Source: Actinobacteria bacterium IMCC26207 (GTDB lineage Bacteria; Actinomycetota; Acidimicrobiia; Acidimicrobiales; Microtrichaceae). Taken from it: DNA of 64,000 nt. Below are positions 44,784 through 51,869 of the stretch, piece by piece. The stretch is from contig LCZK01000010.1 of NCBI GenBank assembly GCA_001025035.1, positions 558,001 to 622,000 of the forward strand, given 5' to 3'. Under the pieces are notes generated by a model, which worked only from the letters and a program-made list of their open reading frames with translations, was not told where the DNA came from and did not search any database. How positions within the stretch are numbered: the stretch's first letter is position 1; each line of letters starts with the position of its first letter. The translations under genes were made by a program, and so were the position numbers.

Positions 44784-47315
44784 TCATCGACGACGGCGTT
44801 GGCCACCTCGACCACCGCCATTTCCGCCGCCGCTTCCGCCGCCTGGTCCTCTTCCGCCACTGCGCACTGGGTTAGGCCCTAGGTCGCCGAAAGTTTCAGA
44901 CAACTCGGCATCGAACGAGTCAGCGAAGCTCACCTCAATCCTGTCAGAAGAGGAAGCCTCTTCGTTGCCTTGTGCATCAGCAGAGTTGCCTTGTGAATCA
45001 GCAGAACCTGCTGCTTCATCAGCCGATGCCGAGGAGACGGAGCTTGCTGTGGAGTGAGCAGCGCTCGTCGCGCTGCCCTCACTCGCTTTTGGGGACTCAT
45101 CTCCTGCTAACGCTAGAGAAATCTTTCCGTTCGGATCGATGTCTTCAACGCGCACAGCAACAGCATCGCCTAGGTCAACGACATCCTCAACCCGGTCAAT
45201 GCGCTTTCCGCCGCCGAGCTTGGAGATGTGTAGCAGACCGTCTCGGCCAGGCAGGATGTTCACGAAGGCACCGAACTTGGTGATGTTCACCACTCGACCT
45301 TCGTAGATTGCGCCAACTTCTGCAGTAGGCGGATCGAGGATGAGCTTGATCTGACGCTCGGCTTCGAGCATCACGGCAGCATCAACTGCAGCGATGGAAA
45401 CCATGCCGACCATACCGTCGTCATCCACGCTGATGTTTGCGCCGGTCTCAGCCTGAATGGCGTTGATGACCTTGCCCTTTGGACCAATAACTTCACCGAT
45501 CTTGTCAATCGGAATCTCGAAGCTAATGATCTTTGGAGCAGTCGCAGCGACCTCGTCACGTGGGGCGGCAATCGCAGCCGCCATGACCTCAAGGATCTGC
45601 AAACGAGCCTCCTTCGCCTGATTGAGAGCTCCTGCAAGAACGTCAGCTGGGATGCCGTCAATCTTGGTATCTAGCTGCAAAGCCGTAATGAACTCAGAGG
45701 TTCCGGCAACTTTGAAGTCCATGTCGCCGTAGGCATCCTCGGCTCCAAGAATGTCTGTCAGCGTGACGTACTTGTCATCTGCATAGATAAGGCCCATAGC
45801 GATTCCAGCTACGGGAGCCTTGATCGGAACTCCAGCATCCATGAGGGAGAGCGTTGACGCACAGACTGAAGCCATCGAGGAGGAACCGTTTGAACCAAGT
45901 ACCTCAGAGACCAAGCGAATGGTGTAGGGGAACTCTTCAAGTGAAGGAATCACTGGGAACACGGCGCGCTCAGCAAGCGCACCGTGGCCAATTTCACGAC
46001 GCTTTGGTCCACGCATAAATCCAGGCTCTCCAGTAGAGAACGGTGGGAAGTTGTAGTGGTGCAAATAACGCTTGCGTGTAATCGGATCGATTCCGTCGAT
46101 CATCTGGTCCATCTTGGCCATGCCAAGCGTGGCCACGTTCAGGACTTGGGTTTCTCCACGCTGGAACAAACCAGTTCCGTGAGCGGTTGGAATGACGTCA
46201 ACCTCGGCCGACAATGCGCGTAGATCGCTGAGTCCGCGACCGTCGATTCGTGCACCCTCATTGACAATGCGTGAACGCACTGTTGACTTAGCCAAGGAGC
46301 GGAAAGCGTTCTTGGTCTGCTTGTTCGCATTCGCTGCTGCGTCATCCGCAGAGACACCATCTGCAACTGCTGCCTCCACGAGTCCAGGAACGATTCGCCC
46401 GAGCAGATCGTCACGCAACGCAGATTCAGCAGCGGTGCGATCGGCCTTATCAGCGATCTGCATGATCTCGACGATCTGCTTGCCGCCAAGGGACTCAACC
46501 TGAGCATAAATCTCTGAGCTGTAATCAACCTGAGGGTTGTAGTGCATCACGGCCTTTGGCCCGTCTGCTGCAAGAACTTCCTCGGCAAGCTTGCGCTGCA
46601 ATGCAATGACCTCGGAGATCCAACGCTTTGACTCGTTCAAGGCATCAGCAAGGGCTGCCTCGTCAACCTTGGGTGCGCCATTTTCGTAGTAACCCCACGC
46701 GCCCTCGGTACCGCCAGCCTCGACCATCATCACGGCAACGTCGCCATTGTCGAGTTCCCGACCAGCTACCACAATCTCGAAGGTTGACTCATCGCCCTCT
46801 TCATAGGTTGGGTGCGCAATCCAGGTGCCATCGATTGAATAGGCCAAACGCACGGCGCCAACTGGGCCGTCAAATGGAATGTCCGAGATCATCAACGCAG
46901 CAGAGGCCCCGTTGATGGCAAGGACGTCGTAGGGATTCTTCTGATCTGCACCAAAGACAGTTCCCACAACATGGACCTCATTACGGAAGTCTGATGGGAA
47001 CGAAGGCCGTAACGGCCGATCGATGAGTCGGCAAGTCAGGATTGCTGACTCAGGTGCGCGACCTTCACGACGGAAGAATGACCCTGGGATCTTTCCAGCG
47101 GCATACATGCGCTCTTCGATATCAACTGTCAGCGGGAAGAAATCAATGCCCTCTCGAACATGCCCCGCTGCAGTTGCAGTCATCAGGATTCTGGTGTTAC
47201 CCATGCCGGCGAGTACTGCTCCGCCCGCAAGACCGGCAAGCTTGCCCGTCTCGAATGAAATTGTTTTGTTCTCGTCTTCACCAACTGGTGCTTCGACGCG
47301 AATGAATGTGGCCAC
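44784..47315 (-). CDS. pnp: Polyribonucleotide nucleotidyltransferase (PNPase)
   Basis: A phosphorolytic 3'-5' exoribonuclease and degradosome component. 843 residues: two RNase PH domains (1-~240 and ~345-570, with FFRREGRAPE and FMRGPKRREIGHG), KH at ~598-660 (GXXG loop GPKG), S1 at ~665-735, then an unusual ~100-residue tail: Ser/Ala/Asp-rich to ~810 and an RGG-type Gly/Arg-rich end (818-843). GTG 47315 has AAGGAGG 5 nt upstream. A 7-bp hairpin lies just before the ribosome site. Confidence 0.97.
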   Translation of the reverse strand: MATFIRVEAPVGEDENKTISFETGKLAGLAGGAVLAGMGNTRILMTATAAGHVREGIDFFPLTVDIEERMYAAGKIPGSFFRREGRAPESAILTCRLIDRPLRPSFPSDFRNEVHVVGTVFGADQKNPYDVLAINGASAALMISDIPFDGPVGAVRLAYSIDGTWIAHPTYEEGDESTFEIVVAGRELDNGDVAVMMVEAGGTEGAWGYYENGAPKVDEAALADALNESKRWISEVIALQRKLAEEVLAADGPKAVMHYNPQVDYSSEIYAQVESLGGKQIVEIMQIADKADRTAAESALRDDLLGRIVPGLVEAAVADGVSADDAAANANKQTKNAFRSLAKSTVRSRIVNEGARIDGRGLSDLRALSAEVDVIPTAHGTGLFQRGETQVLNVATLGMAKMDQMIDGIDPITRKRYLHHYNFPPFSTGEPGFMRGPKRREIGHGALAERAVFPVIPSLEEFPYTIRLVSEVLGSNGSSSMASVCASTLSLMDAGVPIKAPVAGIAMGLIYADDKYVTLTDILGAEDAYGDMDFKVAGTSEFITALQLDTKIDGIPADVLAGALNQAKEARLQILEVMAAAIAAPRDEVAATAPKIISFEIPIDKIGEVIGPKGKVINAIQAETGANISVDDDGMVGMVSIAAVDAAVMLEAERQIKLILDPPTAEVGAIYEGRVVNITKFGAFVNILPGRDGLLHISKLGGGKRIDRVEDVVDLGDAVAVRVEDIDPNGKISLALAGDESPKASEGSATSAAHSTASSVSSASADEAAGSADSQGNSADAQGNEEASSSDRIEVSFADSFDAELSETFGDLGPNPVRSGGRGPGGGSGGGNGGGRGGQRRRR

Positions 47316-47327
47316 GTGGCCCTCCTT

Positions 47328-47345
47328 CGATCCCCCTCGGGATCG
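47328..47345 (-). promoter_or_regulatory. Hairpin directly upstream of the pnp ribosome site
   Basis: CGATCCC-GAGG-GGGATCG is a perfect 7-bp stem with a tetraloop, ending 2 nt before the AAGGAGG site. In E. coli a leader stem cut by RNase III lets PNPase control its own mRNA; a similar role here is only inferred from place. Confidence 0.5.
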
Positions 47346-47518
47346 TCTAGGTGCGACAAGGCCAGTTCCCAGTGGTCGACTCCCGAGGCATTCACAGCCA
47401 GCGCGAATCTGCTCAGCCGGGTTGCTCAGAGGTCGGCAACCGGTAACTGACCGGCTCGCCGCACTTCTTTTATTGTTGTTTGTTCCGACAGACTAACCGC
47501 GCTCAACACCCCATACGC

Positions 47519-47548
47519 GAATCGGCTGGCCCGAAGGCCAGCCGATTC
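47519..47548 (-). terminator. Strong UUCG hairpin between rpsO and pnp
   Basis: GAATCGGCTGGCC-TTCG-GGCCAGCCGATTC on the minus strand is a perfect 13-bp stem with a UUCG tetraloop, 38 nt after the rpsO stop. No U-run follows, so it may be a 3' stabiliser or RNase processing site of an rpsO-pnp transcript rather than a full terminator. The rest of the 271-bp gap holds the pnp leader. Confidence 0.7.
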
Positions 47549-47586
47549 ACTAGATACTGCAAAGGTTTGCTGGCCCGAGAACCCGC

Positions 47587-47868
47587 TCAGCGACGCAAAC
47601 CAAGCTCAGCAATAATGCTGCGGTAGCGCTCAATGTCATTTGTCTTGAGGTAGTCAAGGAACCGGCGGCGGCGACCCACGAGCATCAAGAGCCCACGACG
47701 AGAGTGGTGGTCCTTCTTGTGCTTCTTGAGGTGCTCTGTCAGGTGATCGATCCGATCAGTCAGAAGCGCAATCTGCACTTCGGCTGATCCGGTATCTGCC
47801 GAATTCTTACCAAATTTGGTAATGGTGTCGGCCTTCGGGGGAAGGTTGGTGGCCTGACGGTTACTCAT
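47587..47868 (-). CDS. rpsO: 30S ribosomal protein S15
   Basis: S15 binds the 16S three-way junction early in 30S assembly. 93 residues; typical [52 protein letters not shown] and the final [15 protein letters not shown] 47868 (MSNRQATNL) follows AAAGAG; a frame from 47919 adds 17 foreign residues. Its leader carries several hairpins, two of them mutually exclusive. Confidence 0.97.
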   Translation of the reverse strand: MSNRQATNLPPKADTITKFGKNSADTGSAEVQIALLTDRIDHLTEHLKKHKKDHHSRRGLLMLVGRRRRFLDYLKTNDIERYRSIIAELGLRR

Positions 47869-47899
47869 GTTGTCTCTTTCTTGGGTATCTGACCCGGCT

Positions 47900-47978
47900 C
47901 CAAAGATCGTTGACTGCATCCAAAGAAGTACATCTTTGGTGCTGCTTCGTATCCCAGAGCGGCACGGCTACTCAGCCG
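47900..47978 (-). promoter_or_regulatory. Candidate autoregulatory rpsO leader with competing stems
   Basis: On the minus strand, in order: CGGCU-GAGU-AGCCG (47978-47965); the arm CCAAAGAU (47939-47932); UCUUUGG (47926-47920); and AUCUUUGG (47907-47900). The first CCAAAGA arm can pair with either downstream copy, so two folds exclude each other within 70 nt of the start codon. S15 represses its own mRNA through leader structures in several bacteria; the specific fold here is not one I can name. Confidence 0.5.
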
Positions 47979-47988
47979 AGGAACGACA

Positions 47989-47994
47989 AGTCTA
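47989..47994 (-). promoter_or_regulatory. Possible -10 box of rpsO
   Basis: TAGACT on the minus strand fits TANNNT and would start transcription ~10 nt before the first leader hairpin. No clear -35. Confidence 0.3.
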
Positions 47995-48037
47995 GATGCC
48001 CACGGTCTCCTGCGTACAACCAGCAGCAGGATTGCCC

Positions 48038-49153
48038 CTAGCGGTCGGTATGCCAGGAGTACTTGGGCTTACGATGACGACCCACAACTTTGGAGGATCG
48101 TCCAGAGGGTGACAATGAAAAGATTCGAGCATCTGGCTGATAACAAACACGCTCAACATCTTCCAGCGTCGGGAATTCCTGATCCAGACCAGCTGACCGC
48201 AACGAGATCCGTATGCTTTCTCCAAGCTCGGCGGCGAGCAACTCGGCAATGACAGCTGGGAGCGTTTCTGGATCTCTCAAAATCCAAGAATGGCCACCTC
48301 CCTCGATGGTGACGAGCACGCCCTCAGTGCGTCGTGCAGTGTCTCGGGCCGTTCGATGCGGTACACCAAGGTCTCGCGATCCATGCAGGACAAATACCGG
48401 GACATCATTTTCTAACAAGGCGTCCAAGGCGTAGCGACTTGAGCGGCTGCGCAAAATCGTCCACATCGGACCAAGCAGTCGCCAAGGCTGAACCATGTGG
48501 CCTGCAACGGTTGGGACCAGCAGTCGAAATAGTTTGGTTGCCTGCACGGGATCGCTGAAAGTTGGCATCACTGTCAGCGAATCCACCAGTAGCAGTCCGC
48601 TCAACACTCCGAGCAGAGGCGGTGCGACTCGAAAGAGTTGCACCATCAGGTCCCAGGTATCGCCGACAATCGCATCGATCAAGACCACGCCGATTACCCG
48701 TTCCGGTCGGGTTGCCGCCATGCGGGTAATCAGCTGCCCACCCATTGAGTGACCCGCAACCACAAATCTGTCGATTCCGAGTTCATCAATGACTCGACCA
48801 AGCAGGTCTGCATAGTCATTCAAGCTTTGCCCAGACAGCGGCAGTCCCTGCGTGGCGCCATGGCCAGCAGTGTCGATAGCAATCACTCTAAATCCCATCT
48901 TGACTAAACGGGATAAGGACTGCGCGTATAAGAACCCCTCCACGGAGAACCCATGCACTACTACGAGTGGTACGCCCTTGCCTGCAACGGTGACCCCTAC
49001 CCGGTGACCGTCATCCAGAGTGATCTCATGGCGAGCTAAGCGAGGAACCTCGATGGCTTCAGCGGCAAGAGGCGCATCAAGCACGGGTCCCTCAATGGGA
49101 TCAAAGGTCTCGCTCTCGTCGATGTCAGTCTGATCCATCTCGTTCTCACTCAC
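48038..49153 (-). CDS. Alpha/beta hydrolase
   Basis: 371 residues. Oxyanion region VVVHGFSVEGF, nucleophile elbow VVAGHSMGGQLI (Ser), acid Asp in VLHGSRDLGVPH and His in EGGGHSWIL make a full catalytic triad. An acidic ~45-residue start and a ~70-residue basic C-terminal tail (SGRSSKVVGRHRKPKY) lie outside the fold. Substrate unknown; esterase, lipase or epoxide-hydrolase-like are possible. Starts GTG 49153 in a weak context. The 148-bp gap upstream (49154-49301) holds an imperfect ACTAGCTA...GGATCGT direct repeat and a TGGCAG/CTGCCA inverted repeat but no gene. Confidence 0.85.
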   Translation of the reverse strand: MSENEMDQTDIDESETFDPIEGPVLDAPLAAEAIEVPRLARHEITLDDGHRVGVTVAGKGVPLVVVHGFSVEGFLYAQSLSRLVKMGFRVIAIDTAGHGATQGLPLSGQSLNDYADLLGRVIDELGIDRFVVAGHSMGGQLITRMAATRPERVIGVVLIDAIVGDTWDLMVQLFRVAPPLLGVLSGLLLVDSLTVMPTFSDPVQATKLFRLLVPTVAGHMVQPWRLLGPMWTILRSRSSRYALDALLENDVPVFVLHGSRDLGVPHRTARDTARRTEGVLVTIEGGGHSWILRDPETLPAVIAELLAAELGESIRISLRSAGLDQEFPTLEDVERVCYQPDARIFSLSPSGRSSKVVGRHRKPKYSWHTDR

Positions 49154-49301
49154 CCGCAGTCACTAGCTATCAGGATCGTCATGGCAGGCAAGCCCGGTCA
49201 TCTGCTGCCACCGCCATGCCTAACTAGCTACGGATCGTAACGGGAATCCAGCCAACTTAGGGGTTTCTCGGCAAGAAATGGGGCCTACTCAGATCGAGGC
49301 G

Positions 49302-50297
49302 TCAACCTGCTCGTCCGCCGAGCAATCTGCGGGCCTTCTCACAGTCGAGTTGTAGTTGCTCGGTCAGTTCCGCAACCGAAGCAAACTTCGCGTCCGCACG
49401 CAGCCTGTGATCAAACCTCACCGAAACCTGCTCCCCGTACAGATCGCCGGCAAAGTTCAAAACATGAACCTCGAGCAGAGTCATTGCCTGATCCTCGTAG
49501 AACGTCGGCCGCTTTCCCACATAGATCGCTGCCGGTAAAGCATCGCTACCTAAGCTGCTATCCGAAGGTACCGATCCCGTATCTTGTCGCTGGATCCACC
49601 CGGCATAGATACCATCAGCCGGCATGAGCATCTCATCTGGGATGGCGACATTTGCTGTTGGAAATCCGAGAGTCCGTCCGCGCTGATCCCCAACGACAAC
49701 CGTTCCGCGCATCTCGTGCGAGCGGCCCAGCATGAGGTTGGCGTCTACAAGCCGACCCTCATGTAACGAGCGACGAATTGCTGTTGAGGACACCTGCGCA
49801 TCATCTCGAGCAGCCTGCCCATCGAGGCCAACAAGCTTGTGACCGAGCACCGAGAACCCGAGTGTTTGACCCATCTGGTTCAACAAATCCACATTGCCGC
49901 GACGTTGAAATCCGAAGTGGAAATCCTCCCCTACGACTACCTGCCGAGCGTTCAAGCAGCGGTGCAATACGGAGTCCACAAAATCCTCTGCTGACTCAGA
50001 AGCCCTATCCGGGTCGAACCGCACTACGAGTGCGTAGTCCACGCCGGTTTCAGCTAGCAGTTCCAATTTCTGGTCTAGGTCTGTCAACAGCAGTGGCGCT
50101 GAATCTGGACGAATGACTTGAGCAGGGTGCCGATCAAACGTGACCACCGCCGAACGCTGCCCTGCTGCCTCGGAGCGCCTGCGAACCTCTGCAATCACTG
50201 CCTGATGACCTAAATGAACACCGTCATAGGCACCGATAGTGACAACGGATCCCTCAGGAGGAGATGGGCATGCATCGGTATCACGAAGAACTCTCAC
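49302..50297 (-). CDS. ribF: Bifunctional riboflavin kinase / FAD synthetase
   Basis: 331 residues: an N-terminal FAD synthetase (nucleotidyltransferase HLGH in TIGAYDGVHLGHQAVI, and SSTAIRRSLHEGR) and a C-terminal kinase (GDQRGRTLGFPTANVAIP, then LEVHVLNFAGDLYGEQVSVRF). It makes FMN and FAD. GTG 50297 is 9 bp after truB; no ribosome site is seen but TAGCGT lies 6 nt upstream. Confidence 0.95.
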   Translation of the reverse strand: MRVLRDTDACPSPPEGSVVTIGAYDGVHLGHQAVIAEVRRRSEAAGQRSAVVTFDRHPAQVIRPDSAPLLLTDLDQKLELLAETGVDYALVVRFDPDRASESAEDFVDSVLHRCLNARQVVVGEDFHFGFQRRGNVDLLNQMGQTLGFSVLGHKLVGLDGQAARDDAQVSSTAIRRSLHEGRLVDANLMLGRSHEMRGTVVVGDQRGRTLGFPTANVAIPDEMLMPADGIYAGWIQRQDTGSVPSDSSLGSDALPAAIYVGKRPTFYEDQAMTLLEVHVLNFAGDLYGEQVSVRFDHRLRADAKFASVAELTEQLQLDCEKARRLLGGRAG

Positions 50298-50303
50298 ACC
50301 ACC

Positions 50304-50309
50304 ACGCTA
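50304..50309 (-). promoter_or_regulatory. Possible -10 box of a leaderless ribF transcript
   Basis: TAGCGT on the minus strand is followed by GGTGGT and then the GTG start. It overlaps the end of truB, so it would be an internal promoter. Confidence 0.35.
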
Positions 50310-51206
50310 CTCAGCGACCTCGTTGGACAGCACTATCGAGGGCTTGCATCTGGTTTCCCGGAACGGTTCGTACACGGCCAGCAGAGCAGAGCTTGCACTC
50401 AGAACAGCCCATGGTCCTACACCAGTAGCTCCAATTTGTGTCTGTTCAAGAACGCGTCCATGACGAACAAAATCCTCGATCTGCTCGTCCACCTGCAGAT
50501 GCTGCAACTGCCGGACCCCCTCTACGGGCGGTAGCAAAACTGCAGCATCTATCGGCTGAGCCTCTGCGATCTCGTACGGGCCAACGGAGGTGCGCCGGAG
50601 TGCACTCAGGTGTGCGCCCCCGCCGAGGGCTTGGCCAAGATCAGCCGCCAAAGAGCGCACATAGGTGCCGGAGGAACACTCAACCGTGGCCTTCCAGACA
50701 AGGGGATCAGCAGTAGGTGCCAGATCAAACTGCGAAACCGTTGCGGGCCGAGGTTTGCGTTCAACCTCGATTCCCTCGCGAGCAAGTTGGTGCAAACGCC
50801 GACCGTCGACTCGTAAAGCAGAGACCATCGGAGGAACCTGAAGTATCTCTCCGGTCAGCTCTTTTGCTGCTGCATGCACCTGCGCCGGAGAAAGTCCTGC
50901 CATCTCATAGGTGGCCGTTACTGCTCCATCAGCGTCGAGGGAATCGGTCTCTACCCCGAACCTGATGGTGGCTTCATAGGTTTTAGAAACTCCTGTGATG
51001 AAGGTCAACAATTTGGTTGCTGCACCAACGCCAATGACCAAAACTCCAGTCGCCATTGGGTCCAGAGTCCCAGCGTGGCCAACACGTGGAGTGTCGAGCA
51101 ACTTGCGGATCGCTGAGACCACATCGTGGCTCGTCATCCCTGCTGGCTTATCTACGATGCAGATTCCGACCGGGTCACCTGGCCGGTTACCGCGGGAGCG
51201 GCTCAC
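50307..51206 (-). CDS. truB: tRNA pseudouridine(55) synthase
   Basis: It makes the TpsiC-loop pseudouridine. 299 residues: KPAGMTSHDVVSAIRK, catalytic Asp in GHAGTLDPMATGVLVI, YEATIRFG, and the C-terminal GTYVRSLAADLGQALG. It overlaps rbfA by 4 nt. Confidence 0.96.
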   Translation of the reverse strand: MSRSRGNRPGDPVGICIVDKPAGMTSHDVVSAIRKLLDTPRVGHAGTLDPMATGVLVIGVGAATKLLTFITGVSKTYEATIRFGVETDSLDADGAVTATYEMAGLSPAQVHAAAKELTGEILQVPPMVSALRVDGRRLHQLAREGIEVERKPRPATVSQFDLAPTADPLVWKATVECSSGTYVRSLAADLGQALGGGAHLSALRRTSVGPYEIAEAQPIDAAVLLPPVEGVRQLQHLQVDEQIEDFVRHGRVLEQTQIGATGVGPWAVLSASSALLAVYEPFRETRCKPSIVLSNEVAE

Positions 51207-51691
51207 TCGGAGTGAGTCCCGTCATCTCCTGACGGATCGGCTTGAGCCTCGGGCTGTACTGGTTTGGTCGAGGCCTCCGGGGATTCCGAGTCAAGCGGCT
51301 CTCGATCATCGAGCTCGCCACGGTCACTCATGCCGCGCAAAATCTCATCAATACGCAAGGCTGAGCTCAAGACCAGATCGGGCCGGAACTGGATCTGTGG
51401 GGTCTTTCGCGTACGAACTTCTCGGTTCACGATCTTCTGAATGGGCCAGCGCAATTCATCAAGCGCCTCGGCTACTTCTTCTGAGCGTCCCTCTTCCTCG
51501 GCTGACATTGCAGAGTAAAAAACATCAGCGTGCTCTAAGGATCCGTCGACTTTGACTGCAGTAATGGTGACCATCTCGAGTCGCTCGTCTCCGATTCTTT
51601 CGAGTTCGGAAGCAACGATCTCTCGCATGAGTTCGCCAATTCGGTCGGTTCGACTGAACTGCCGGGGAGCTGATGACCTCTGTCTTGCCAT
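51203..51691 (-). CDS. rbfA: Ribosome-binding factor A
   Basis: RbfA aids 16S 5' end maturation of the 30S subunit. The ~115-residue KH-like core (RTDRIGELMREIVASELERIGDERL ... VFYSAMSAEEEGRSEE ... PQIQFRPDLVLSSALRIDEIL) is followed by a ~45-residue acidic/Pro tail. It is normally right after infB; here a 3.2-kb plus-strand insertion separates them, so rbfA needs its own promoter. Confidence 0.95.
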   Translation of the reverse strand: MARQRSSAPRQFSRTDRIGELMREIVASELERIGDERLEMVTITAVKVDGSLEHADVFYSAMSAEEEGRSEEVAEALDELRWPIQKIVNREVRTRKTPQIQFRPDLVLSSALRIDEILRGMSDRGELDDREPLDSESPEASTKPVQPEAQADPSGDDGTHSE

Positions 51692-51775
51692 GCACTATTC
51701 GTACCATGCCAAGGAGTACCTCATCAGATCGGGAGCCAGACAACGCCATATTTGCGCTAGCAAGGTCCGGAAATT

Positions 51776-51808
51776 GCTGAGAAACCGCTGAGAGGTTACT
51801 GAGAATAA
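51776..51808. repeat. Three 11-bp CTGAGA repeats in the rbfA/DUF4012 gap
   Basis: GCTGAGAAACC, GCTGAGAGGTT and ACTGAGAATAA follow each other head to tail between divergent genes. The 11-bp period places CTGAGA on one DNA face, as in a cooperative protein-binding site. Confidence 0.5.
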
Positions 51809-51869
51809 GTCAGTCAATTGAGGGTTTGCTCCCCCGGTTTTTCAGCAATCTCCGGCAGACTGTCAAGGA

